Both the position numbers and the translations under genes were made by a program. Source: a bacterium (GTDB lineage: Bacteria > Myxococcota_A > Polyangia > Nannocystales > Nannocystaceae). Taken from it: a stretch of 64,000 bases of DNA. Position 1 is the first letter of the stretch; every line of letters starts with the position of its first letter. A model generated the notes under the pieces. It searched no databases. It saw only the letters and a list, made by a program, of their open reading frames with translations, and was not told the DNA's origin. Location: assembly GCA_024742475.1 (NCBI GenBank), contig JANSYI010000038.1, forward strand, positions 16,072-80,071. The letters are read 5' to 3'. Shown here piece after piece: positions 42,242 to 50,152 of the stretch.

Positions 42242-43750
42242 TCATGGGACGGTGTCCGCACCGGGGTAGTCGGTTGCGCCGTCGGTGGCCGGGCGCGCGT
42301 CGCCCTCGAAGTCGAACGGCGGGTCGCCGACCTCCCAGATGGCGATGTCGGCGAACTGCGTCTGACCGGCGGCCGAGAGGCGGGCGTCGCCGCCGTTGTA
42401 GTCGGAGAACCACGCCGTCTCTGCATCGTCCTCAACCGCGGTCGTGGAGACAGACGCACCAGAGCACCCCTGCGCTGGGTTGTCTCCGCGAGTAGCCAGG
42501 ATTGAGTTGCGAACGACGACCCCGGCCCCGCTCGAACAGAGGAGTGCATCGGCATCACCGAGAGAGCCAAGAACACTGGAGTACACCAGCTCGAGCTGTG
42601 CCGAGGAGGCGTCGACGGCTACTCCATCCAGAGGTCCCCCGACCATACAGTTCCTGACGAACCCACTGCTGCCCGAGGCCAGCGTGATGCCGCCGCCGTC
42701 GTTGCCGGAGACCTGGGTCGAGTCGGCGTAGAGGGTGGTGCCGGTGCCGACGGAGACGCCCACGCCGTTGCTGCCGTCAACGCGCAGACGGTGAAGGTAG
42801 GCGGTCGAGCCTGCGCCGCTGACCGTGACGATGGGGGACGCCGTGTTCCCGCCGACCACGCGCACCGTACTCGAGTCCGAGACGATGGCGATGGTCTTAC
42901 CGCCGTCGATGGTGATGGTGTGGAGGCCACCTCCGCCCGTCAGCTCGATGGCGTGCTCGGCTCCGTCGTCGAGCTCGTCGACGACGGTCTGAATGGCACC
43001 ATTGTCTCCGGCGTCCACTTCGGTCACCGCAGCCGCGTCGAAACACGCCCCGGTCGCGATGTTGCAGGCGGGCAGGTCCAGGTCCTGGCACTGCTCGTGG
43101 AACTCGCAGGCCACGCACACGTTCGTCTCCGCGTCGCACAGCGGCGTCGTCCCGCCGCAGGCCTCGGGGCTGTCGGCCGTGCACTGGACGCAGGCATCGT
43201 CGACGCAAAGCGGCGTCGCCTCGTCCAGCATCGCGCACGCCTCGTCGGGCGTGCCTTCGACGACGGCCGAGCAGGGCGAGCATTCACCATCCACACAGAA
43301 GGGGAGGGCGGGGTCCATGCACGCCTCGTTGCCCATGCACTCGGGGCCGGTCGTGGTGCTGGGGTCCTCGGTGTCGGTCTCGGGCTCTACCGTCGTGCTC
43401 GGCTCGACCGTCGTCGTGTCCGATCCTGTCTCGCTCCCGCTTCCGCTGCTCGAAGACGACTCCGGGCCTTCGCACGTCGGGTCGACGCCGCACGGCTCGG
43501 GGCAGCGCAACTCCTCGGCCGAGACGCAGCCATAGAGCGCGATCGTTTCGCCGAGGTGGCCGATGTCGCATTCATCGTTTCGTAGCCCGCTGTTGCAGAA
43601 CGGGCGCTCGGGGAATAGCTCCGAGCAGTAGGCATCGCCTTCGTTGTTGGCGCAGTGGTCGCCGTTGACGACTTGAACGGTGCAGGCGCTCGCCAAGAGA
43701 GCGAGCGCGCTCGCGAGAGGCAGGAGCAAGGTGGTTGTGGTGCTGTTCAT
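42242..43750 (-). CDS. Nannocystaceae-type lipoprotein with beta-helix region
   Basis: 502 residues. The signal MNSTTTTLLLPLASALALLA ends in a lipobox (ASAC). A Ser/Gly/Glu/Thr-rich linker (ESSSSSGSGSETGSDTTT) is followed by Cys-rich EGF-like modules (several CxxC/CVxC patterns). The C-terminal region has periodic Gly/Val/Thr/Asp strands (SSTVRVVGGNTASPIVTVSG), as in right-handed beta-helix proteins. It is probably displayed on the outer membrane surface. Such lipoproteins are numerous in this family of bacteria. The specific role is unknown. Confidence 0.82.
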   Translation of the reverse strand: MNSTTTTLLLPLASALALLASACTVQVVNGDHCANNEGDAYCSELFPERPFCNSGLRNDECDIGHLGETIALYGCVSAEELRCPEPCGVDPTCEGPESSSSSGSGSETGSDTTTVEPSTTVEPETDTEDPSTTTGPECMGNEACMDPALPFCVDGECSPCSAVVEGTPDEACAMLDEATPLCVDDACVQCTADSPEACGGTTPLCDAETNVCVACEFHEQCQDLDLPACNIATGACFDAAAVTEVDAGDNGAIQTVVDELDDGAEHAIELTGGGGLHTITIDGGKTIAIVSDSSTVRVVGGNTASPIVTVSGAGSTAYLHRLRVDGSNGVGVSVGTGTTLYADSTQVSGNDGGGITLASGSSGFVRNCMVGGPLDGVAVDASSAQLELVYSSVLGSLGDADALLCSSGAGVVVRNSILATRGDNPAQGCSGASVSTTAVEDDAETAWFSDYNGGDARLSAAGQTQFADIAIWEVGDPPFDFEGDARPATDGATDYPGADTVP

Positions 43751-43753
43751 CGT

Positions 43754-44530
43754 CTAGAACCTTCCTGAGAGCGCGATTCCTGCGGTTTGGGGGGTGAGCA
43801 CGGGCGCGACCATCGTTGCCTGTTTGCGGCGCTGCTTCTTGCGGCGAACGACATCGGTCACCAGCATGGCGGTGCCGCCGACCACCATCGCGCCACCCAG
43901 AACGAGAGCGCCGATGGCGGGGGTCCTGTAGTTGGTGCGGTCGAGCGTGAGGTACGACGACTCGATGGGAGATGACTCGTTTGGGCGAGGGAGGTAGACG
44001 GCTCCGACGATGACTCCGGCGACGCCGACGCCCGAAATCACGGCGCCGGCGATCCCCAGCGGACCGATCGGCTTGATCTCGCGGGGCGTGGCGCCATCGG
44101 TCGAAGGCCCCGCGGGCTTGCCATGCGGCTCTTCCGGTTGTGGTGCAGAGGCGTTCTTGGCGGCGTCGCGCTGCTCGAACGCGGCGGCGACTTGTTTCAT
44201 CGTGAACGTGGTCAAGGCGTCGCGGCCGCACTCACAGACCTCTCCGTCTGCTTCTTGCTCGAACACGACCTCCTCGGCATCCAGGAGGCTGACGTTGACC
44301 GTGAAGGCTGCTGTCTCTCCTCCAACCTCGATCTGGATCGACCCCGGGGGGACCTCCTCGTCGAGGGCGTCGACGAGCTCACGGCAGCGTCTCTCGATGT
44401 GTGGGGTCGTGCCCTCGGAGAAACGGGTGCTGATCGCCTCGGACCACGTCACCACGCATGGGCTGGGCGGCTCGGGGTACTCGTCCACGGGTTCGGAGGG
44501 AGACACGAACAGGAGAAGGGGGAGGATCAT
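43754..44530 (-). CDS. Membrane protein at the end of the kinase operon
   Basis: 258 residues. A signal-like start (MILPLLLFVSPSEPVDEY) is followed by a periplasmic domain with Cys residues (VVTWSEAISTRFSEG, GEVCECGRDALTTFTMKQVA), a Pro/Glu linker and two TM helices near 155-175 and 200-220 with a basic end (DVVRRKKQRRKQATM). The ATG at 44530 overlaps the stop of the upstream kinase gene (ATGA). It may be a substrate or accessory of the kinases. No family is recognised. Confidence 0.75.
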   Translation of the reverse strand: MILPLLLFVSPSEPVDEYPEPPSPCVVTWSEAISTRFSEGTTPHIERRCRELVDALDEEVPPGSIQIEVGGETAAFTVNVSLLDAEEVVFEQEADGEVCECGRDALTTFTMKQVAAAFEQRDAAKNASAPQPEEPHGKPAGPSTDGATPREIKPIGPLGIAGAVISGVGVAGVIVGAVYLPRPNESSPIESSYLTLDRTNYRTPAIGALVLGGAMVVGGTAMLVTDVVRRKKQRRKQATMVAPVLTPQTAGIALSGRF

Positions 44531-46344
44531 GGGGAGTCCTTCAGCTTGGTCTTGCAGATGCGGACGAAAGCTCGAGTGTCGGCCTCGTTTGAGTGCTGCC
44601 CCGCGCGAACGCACGCCTCGTAGTCTTGAACGTCGAGAAACGCCTGCGTCCGGAGGTAGCGACGGCTCTCCTCGTGTCCTCTCCAGCATTTCGCCGAACT
44701 CGTCGCACGAAGCACCGCTCGTGCAGACCCCGCTCGTTGCGCTGTGGATCGGCTCTTCTCGCATGCTGCGGAGTCCTCCGGGGACGGAGGCTCCACTTCG
44801 GGGAGCGCGGGAGCGGGTGTTCTCGGCTTGAGCTTGGTCGACTTTCGATTTGGCCTCTTCCGAGGCTCCGATACGGGTTCTGGTGCCGGCGCGGGCGCTG
44901 GAAGCGGTCGCGCCTCGGAGTCTGGCGTGTCCTCGTTCGCCTCGTCACCGAGGTCCGGCTTTGGACTGGGCTCGGCCCTCGGCGGTGTGCTTTCTCGGAC
45001 CATCGAGGCCGGCGAGCTTCCGTCGTTGCCCCGGCTTTCGGTGTTCGTGCTGCGTTCCTCCGCTGGAAGAGCAAGCCAAGTGCCGACGACCGCAGAAACG
45101 AACAGCGCGACGAGAACTCCCGCGAACGCGATGGCGTGCTTGCGCGTCATCGCCCGCGGCCTTGTCTCAGGCCCGGTCGCGGAGGGGGCGTCTCTCTCTG
45201 CCCTCGCACGTCGTTCTGCGGTTCTCAGCTCGAGAGCAGCGATCGCCTGCGTCTTGGGAAGCTCGATGCGTTCGTCGCGTCGAGCTTTTTCGAGTTCGGT
45301 GTGGACGCGCCGAACCGAAGGGAGCTGCGCTTCGTCCCTCACGAGCTTTGCCAGAGTCTCGTCTCCGGCAGGTCGAGCGCCGTCGGCGACGATGCGCGGG
45401 CGTTGTGTCGAACTCGTCAGGCTCGAAGACTCACTTTCCGCGGACTGGTCGAGGACGATCCTGGTCGTCGGAGCAACGTCTTCGAAGAACTCCCGCAGCT
45501 CGTCAATGCCCGGTCGTTCCTGTGGGGCATAGGCGAGGCACCGCATGGTGATCTCGACGAGCTCTTCTGAGGCCTCGACATCGAGGCGCGGTGGGCTCCA
45601 GTCTGCGGAGCGGCGACGGCTTGCAACCTCGTCTTCGCTCAGTTCGTCCTCGGGGGGGGACCCGCTGAGAAACTCGAACAACGTGGCGCCCAGGGCGAAG
45701 ACATCGAAGCTCGTGGAGGCCTCCGCGTGGACGAGCTGTTGGGGACTCATGTACGAGGTCGTTCCAGGGGCGGCGCCTCGCAGTGTCACATCGTCGGTCT
45801 TTTCGACTCCGCCGGTGCCCAGTGCGTAGGCCAGGCCGAAGTCGACGAGATGTAGATCGTCCGCGTCGCTGACGATGAGGTTGGCGGGCTTGATATCCCG
45901 GTGGACGATCCCGGCGTCGTGCAGCGCCCCGAGTGTGTCGACGAGCTGCTTCCCGAGCACGCGAATTCGCGGCTCGGGCATGCCCTGGTGGTGGTAGACC
46001 ATCTCCGACGACAGGGTGCTTCCCTCGACGAAGGGGAAGATCACGAACATGCGCCCCTCGAATCCCGTGGGCCCATCGAGTTTTCCGTAGGCGATCGAGG
46101 GGACGATGCAGGGGTGGGGGACGGCGCTGGACAGACGCGCTTCGTTGACGAAGCGGTGCTCTGTTCGGTCGCTATCGGACGCTGCTGTCCCAACCTTGAT
46201 CGCGACCTGGGAGCCGTCCGCACGGCGGCCGCGGTAGACGATCGCGGTCGCTCCGATTGCGATCCGCTCTTCAACCGTTGCGTCGCCCACGCGGTCTCCC
46301 GCGCAGAGTTCGGGCTCCGCCTCTTGTCGACGCGCGAAGCTCAC
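44527..46344 (-). CDS. Ser/Thr protein kinase with TM and proline-rich C-terminus
   Basis: 605 residues. The kinase domain (about 20-280) has VAIKVG (Lys), IVHRDIKPANLIV (catalytic loop) and LHLVDFGLA (DFG). A charged linker, a TM helix (HAIAFAGVLVALFVSAVVG) and a Pro/Ser/Glu-rich extracytoplasmic C-terminus follow. It overlaps both neighbours by 4 bp. It probably acts in the signalling chain with the kinase encoded before it, under the sigma-54 promoter at 47780. Confidence 0.9.
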   Translation of the reverse strand: MSFARRQEAEPELCAGDRVGDATVEERIAIGATAIVYRGRRADGSQVAIKVGTAASDSDRTEHRFVNEARLSSAVPHPCIVPSIAYGKLDGPTGFEGRMFVIFPFVEGSTLSSEMVYHHQGMPEPRIRVLGKQLVDTLGALHDAGIVHRDIKPANLIVSDADDLHLVDFGLAYALGTGGVEKTDDVTLRGAAPGTTSYMSPQQLVHAEASTSFDVFALGATLFEFLSGSPPEDELSEDEVASRRRSADWSPPRLDVEASEELVEITMRCLAYAPQERPGIDELREFFEDVAPTTRIVLDQSAESESSSLTSSTQRPRIVADGARPAGDETLAKLVRDEAQLPSVRRVHTELEKARRDERIELPKTQAIAALELRTAERRARAERDAPSATGPETRPRAMTRKHAIAFAGVLVALFVSAVVGTWLALPAEERSTNTESRGNDGSSPASMVRESTPPRAEPSPKPDLGDEANEDTPDSEARPLPAPAPAPEPVSEPRKRPNRKSTKLKPRTPAPALPEVEPPSPEDSAACEKSRSTAQRAGSARAVLRATSSAKCWRGHEESRRYLRTQAFLDVQDYEACVRAGQHSNEADTRAFVRICKTKLKDSP

Positions 46345-47744
46345 TGGGCGCTACCTGTGATGAGCCACCACGCGACGCCACCTGCAGCGATGCAGCTGAG
46401 GGCGACGCCGATGAGAACGCGCGTCCATGCAGGGAGCCCAGTCCGCCTAGCGATGGGGGCGCTCATCGAGGTCTCGACGGGCGCCTCCATTTGCTCTGTG
46501 GCAGCGCGGTGGGGGGCGGATGAAGCCGACGCAGATGGGGAGGGTTGGGTTCGTTGAGCGAAAATACGTTGCTCTGTCAGTCGCTCAGTGGGGGCGAGTT
46601 CAGGGGCGATGACGATGGGTTTTGCGAGAGGGTGTCGCCTGCGTACGACTGGCGCATCTTCTTCTTCGGAGTCGTTTGGCGACCAGCGTCGCGTGGGCGG
46701 GTCGTCGGTCGTCTGCGCTGGTGCGTGCCTTGGCAGTGTCGGCGCGTCGTCTCCTCGGAGCAGCGTCGGCTGTGATGCGGTGCTGGTGCGAAGCTCCTCG
46801 GGGATCTCGAAGTGCTCGGTCTCGCGAGAACGGGGCATACGGCCCAAGGCGAGCTGTACGCGGTCGGCAACGAGCTTGGGTTTGAACACGTAGCCCGGGC
46901 ACGCGCTGAGCGCCTCTGCGAACTCCTCTGCCGTGGGACGCTCGCTCGGGTCGAAGCTGAGCGTCCGCTCGACGAGGTCCCTCAGCTCTTCGGGGAGGTC
47001 GGTTCGTTCGAGCGGTGGGGTGTTTCCCTCGGTCAGGATCAAGGGAAGGAGCTGCTCTTGGGTGAGCCCCTTCCGAAACGCTCTTCCCTCGAGCATCTCC
47101 CAGGCGACGACGCCGAGGCTGTAGAGATCCATCGCCGGGCATACATTGCCCTGGACATGTTCGGGAGACATGTAGCGGAACGTCCCGAACAAGTGCCGCC
47201 CCGAGTGGTCGGCATCGACTCGCGTGGAGATCCCGAAGTCGAGCAGCTTCGTTTCTCCGTCCGTGGTGATCAGCGTGTTCGCGGGTTTGATGTCTCGGTG
47301 GATGAGCCCGAGTGGCTTGCCGCCAATCTTGCGCCGAGCGTGGGCGTAGTGAAGACCGTCTGCCATGCCCTTGAGGACGGTGTAGATGACAGGGAGAGGC
47401 AGTGGACGGCGTTCGTTCTTCTGCTGGTGCGAGAGGAGCCGGCGCAGGTCGATGCCGTCGGCGTATTCCATGACGAAGAAGGGAGTCCCGTCGACCTCGT
47501 CCGCATCGAAGACCCGGACGATGTTCGCGCACGGGCCGAGCTTGATCGCGATGCGAGCCTCGTCGAGGAAGTGTCGACGTCCCTGATGATCGAGATCCTT
47601 CGCGACCTTGATTACGCACGGCATTCCATTCTCGGCGGCGACATTGAGCTGGCGAGCGTAGAAGACGCGCCCCCCGCTCCCTTGCCCAACCCGCTCTTCG
47701 ATCACGTAGCGACCGAGCTTGGTTCCTGGTCCTAGCTCCTCCAT
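46341..47744 (-). CDS. Ser/Thr protein kinase with C-terminal TM helix
   Basis: 467 residues from ATG 47744 (MEELGPGTKLGRYVIEERVG). Kinase motifs are VGQGSGGRVFYAR (Gly loop), CVIKVAKDL (Lys), LIHRDIKPANTLI (catalytic loop) and KLLDFGIST (DFG). The C-terminal TM helix is TRVLIGVALSCIAAGGVAWW. It is the first gene of the operon with the second kinase and a membrane protein. A longer frame upstream is less likely, because the sigma-54 promoter lies inside it. Confidence 0.9.
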   Translation of the reverse strand: MEELGPGTKLGRYVIEERVGQGSGGRVFYARQLNVAAENGMPCVIKVAKDLDHQGRRHFLDEARIAIKLGPCANIVRVFDADEVDGTPFFVMEYADGIDLRRLLSHQQKNERRPLPLPVIYTVLKGMADGLHYAHARRKIGGKPLGLIHRDIKPANTLITTDGETKLLDFGISTRVDADHSGRHLFGTFRYMSPEHVQGNVCPAMDLYSLGVVAWEMLEGRAFRKGLTQEQLLPLILTEGNTPPLERTDLPEELRDLVERTLSFDPSERPTAEEFAEALSACPGYVFKPKLVADRVQLALGRMPRSRETEHFEIPEELRTSTASQPTLLRGDDAPTLPRHAPAQTTDDPPTRRWSPNDSEEEDAPVVRRRHPLAKPIVIAPELAPTERLTEQRIFAQRTQPSPSASASSAPHRAATEQMEAPVETSMSAPIARRTGLPAWTRVLIGVALSCIAAGGVAWWLITGSAQ

Positions 47745-47779
47745 CGCCTGTGCCTCGGTGCGTCCATGGAGAGGTGGAA

Positions 47780-47796
47780 CGCAAATGGCGAGCCAA
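47780..47796 (-). promoter_or_regulatory. Sigma-54 (-24/-12) promoter of the kinase operon
   Basis: The minus strand reads TTGGCTCGCCATTTGCG. The conserved GG (47794-47793) and GC (47782-47781) are exactly 12 bp apart, as in sigma-54 promoters. Transcription should start near 47770, about 26 bp before the kinase ATG. The neighbouring gene encodes a sigma-54 activator. Confidence 0.65.
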
Positions 47797-47820
47797 TGTC
47801 GTGCGAGGGCAAGTCGACCA

Positions 47821-47877
47821 CTTGGTGCCCCGGCAAGGGGCAGTGTGGTTGGCACCCTGCCCAGTGCACTTGGCACC
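47821..47877. promoter_or_regulatory. Putative enhancer sites for the sigma-54 activator
   Basis: TTGGCACC occurs at 47849 and 47870, exactly 21 bp apart (two helical turns), and the related TTGGTGCC at 47822. They lie 25-80 bp upstream of the -24 element, between activator gene and promoter. Confidence 0.5.
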
Positions 47878-47886
47878 TGCTGGTCA

Positions 47887-49233
47887 TCACCCGATCCCCG
47901 CTCGCTTGAGAAGGTTGGAAAACCCGTTGCGGCTCATGCCAGCCCTTCGCGCAGCTTCGCTGCGGTTGCCGCTTGCTTCCGTCAGGGCGCGCTCGGCGTA
48001 GCTCCGCTCGAACTCCGCGAGAGAGTCCTTCCACGGCTTGTCGAACAGGGCAGACGTTGTGGCTCGAGGACCGGCGACGGTGGGCGCAAGGTCGAGGTCC
48101 GTGGGCCGCACGATTGGGCCGATACACAAGGCCGCTGCGCGTTCGATCGTGTTCTTGAGTTCGCGGACGTTTCCAGGCCACCGGTGCCCCTTGAGCGCCG
48201 CGTAGGCGTCCCGATCGAAACTCAGCGGTACTCCATCATCTCGGGTGACGGAGAACCGTTCGAGGAACGCATCTGCAAGCATGCTGATGTTGCTCTTGTC
48301 ACGTTCCCGAAGCGCCGGAACCGTGACCTGGACGCGGGCAAGGCGGTAGTAGAGGTCCTCGCGAAAGGTGCCCTCGTTGACCATCCTGGGGAGGTCTCGG
48401 TGGGTGGCCGAGATGACTCGTGCATCGAAGGAGCGGTACGAGGGGTCTCCGACTCTCCGGATGGTGCGGTTCTCGAGTGCCCGAAGGAGCTTGGGCTGGA
48501 GGTTGAGGGGAAGCTCGCCCACTTCGTCGATGAACAAGGTCCCGCCGCTGGCGTGCTCGAACAGCCCGGCCTGGTCTTGCTCTGCGCCCGTGAACGCCCC
48601 GCGCCGGTGGCCGAAGAGGTCGTTCTCGACGTTGCCGCTGTTCAGTGTCGTTCCGTCGATGACGACGAAGGGCCCGCTGGATCGGCTCGAAGAGTCATGG
48701 ATTGCCCTGGCAACGAGTTCCTTTCCTGTCCCGGTCTCGCCCGTCACGAGCGCATCAATGTTGACCGAGGCGATGCGTTCGAGACGGGCGAAAAGCTCAG
48801 CCATGGCCGAGCCTCGGCCGATGAGCGAGCCGAAGCTCGGCCGGGTCGAGTAGAAGACACGCTCGTCTCCGACTTGGGCCACGGTGATCGTTGACGAACC
48901 TACGGAGAAGGTTGCACCCGGCTCGAGGACAGCCTCGCGAACGCTGATGCCATGGCCGACCCATGTCCCATTCTTGCTGCCGAGGTCGCGCAGGAGGATG
49001 TTCCCCGAGTCGGAAAGCACCAGCTCGCAGTGCACGGTGCTCGCAGAGTCGCTCGAGAGTTGAATGTCCGCGTCTGGATGGGCTCCGATCAGGATCCTGG
49101 TGCCACCTCGCTCCAGGGTTCGTTGTTGCTGGCCTTCCACGATGTGGAGCGCAAGACGACGAGGTCGCTCTTGCGCGAACTCGCGTTCGGAGAGCTGGGT
49201 CAGCGTCTGAGTGAATCGTTCGAACTCGTCCAT
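47887..49233 (-). CDS. FHA-domain sigma-54-dependent activator
   Basis: 448 residues. The N-terminal FHA domain has ILIGAHPDADIQLSSDSAS and LRDLGSKNGTWVGHG, and binds phospho-Thr peptides. The AAA+ domain has the Walker A TGETGTGKELVARAIH, the sigma-54 contact loop GAFTGA (in HRRGAFTGAEQ), Walker B GGTLFIDEVGEL and an Arg finger region. The C-terminal Fis-type HTH is ASGNRSEAARRAGMSRNGFS. There is no receiver domain, so phosphorylation by the adjacent Ser/Thr kinases may control it through FHA. It probably activates the kinase operon. It is also near the VgrG operon. Confidence 0.93.
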   Translation of the reverse strand: MDEFERFTQTLTQLSEREFAQERPRRLALHIVEGQQQRTLERGGTRILIGAHPDADIQLSSDSASTVHCELVLSDSGNILLRDLGSKNGTWVGHGISVREAVLEPGATFSVGSSTITVAQVGDERVFYSTRPSFGSLIGRGSAMAELFARLERIASVNIDALVTGETGTGKELVARAIHDSSSRSSGPFVVIDGTTLNSGNVENDLFGHRRGAFTGAEQDQAGLFEHASGGTLFIDEVGELPLNLQPKLLRALENRTIRRVGDPSYRSFDARVISATHRDLPRMVNEGTFREDLYYRLARVQVTVPALRERDKSNISMLADAFLERFSVTRDDGVPLSFDRDAYAALKGHRWPGNVRELKNTIERAAALCIGPIVRPTDLDLAPTVAGPRATTSALFDKPWKDSLAEFERSYAERALTEASGNRSEAARRAGMSRNGFSNLLKRAGIG

Positions 49234-49245
49234 GCGAATGCCTGC

Positions 49246-49452
49246 TCACTTCCTGTTGGGCTTCGAAGCGAAGTAGGCAGCGAGGGCGTCGGCGACGAGT
49301 TCAGACTGCTGTACGCCAAGCTCAGCGGCTCGCACGCGTAGTTCGCGATTGAGTTGCTCGGGGAGGTACAGGGTCGTTTGGATGCGGTCGCTCGATGCGG
49401 TCGCAGCGACCGCTTTACGCCTCTTGGTGCGGGGCTTCGATGCGGAAGGCAC
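49246..49452 (-). CDS. Ribbon-helix-helix DNA-binding protein
   Basis: 68 residues. A basic tail (MPSASKPRTKRRKAVAATAS) is followed by an RHH motif (RIQTTLYLPEQLNRELRVRA, AELGVQQSELVADALAAYFA). It ends 12 bp before the sigma-54 activator gene, so the two are probably cotranscribed. It may repress its own unit or the divergent VgrG operon. Confidence 0.75.
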   Translation of the reverse strand: MPSASKPRTKRRKAVAATASSDRIQTTLYLPEQLNRELRVRAAELGVQQSELVADALAAYFASKPNRK

Positions 49453-49787
49453 GTTGCGGTCTCAGACTTCCAGATGTCTGGAGGTGGTTCAAGGAGAGAG
49501 CCGTAGATTTCGTTGGGCCGGTGCCCAGCGTGGTGGGCACGTGCGAAGGAGGCTGTGCACGCGGCGGAGTTCAAGTTGTCGATATCCTGCGATCACGTAT
49601 GCGGACTCGAACTTGCTCCTGTTGCGACCGTGCTCATCGAACGCGCGAACGACAAGGCCTCGAGCAGGGGTCGCTGGACGACGCCTACATCTAGGCACAC
49701 ACCCCCGCGAGGGTTGGTGTTCCGAGCGGACGGAACCCTGACGGTCGATGACGCCGTCAGCGGCGTCATCGAGACGGAGATGCCGCG
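49453..49787. other. Divergent region between RHH gene and VgrG operon
   Basis: 335 bp. It must hold promoters for both sides, but no convincing -24/-12 or sigma-70 box was found. A short plus-strand frame (about 49719-49791, ending VDDAVSGVIETEMPR) overlaps the next gene by ATGA and may be a small coupled ORF or a remnant. Confidence 0.35.
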
Positions 49788-49964
49788 ATGAAGACGCGCA
49801 GCATCCTCCCTGCGTTCATGCGCGCGCAGGCTCGTGGCCTCTCGCGCTCCGTCGCATGCCCCCGGCTGGCATCGTTGCCTCCCACGCCTCCCATCGACCG
49901 TGACGAAACGGTGGGCGTCTCCTTGCTCGAGCTGGCCCGGCTGGTCGAGGAGGCCGCACGGTGA
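49788..49964 (+). CDS. Small gene opening the VgrG operon
   Basis: 58 residues (MKTRSILPAFMRAQARGLSR ... VGVSLLELARLVEEAAR). It overlaps the stop of the short frame before it and the GTG of the next gene. The C-terminal helix is amphipathic. The overlap chain and composition suggest it is real. The function is unknown. Confidence 0.5.
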   Translation: MKTRSILPAFMRAQARGLSRSVACPRLASLPPTPPIDRDETVGVSLLELARLVEEAAR

Positions 49965-50152
49965 AGCGTCCGCGCATGTGGATGGAGGTCGGGGTCTGGC
50001 CGCCGCCGGTCCGGGCGCAGTGGCGCCCCGCTCGGAGCACGGTCGTTCGGCGGCGACGGTGGGTCGCCGCGGGGCTCGTCGCCGCCGTCGTGTTCGGAGC
50101 GGTTGCGGGCAGTGTTGCCACGCTGATGCTCGTGGGGACGGTGGGCGCATGA
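49961..50152 (+). CDS. Small membrane protein before vgrG
   Basis: 63 residues from GTG 49961: a basic N-terminal region (TVVRRRRWVAA) and one TM helix (GLVAAVVFGAVAGSVATLML). Its stop overlaps the vgrG ATG by 4 bp. It may be an immunity or anchoring protein for the VgrG operon. No family is recognised. Confidence 0.6.
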   Translation: MKRPRMWMEVGVWPPPVRAQWRPARSTVVRRRRWVAAGLVAAVVFGAVAGSVATLMLVGTVGA

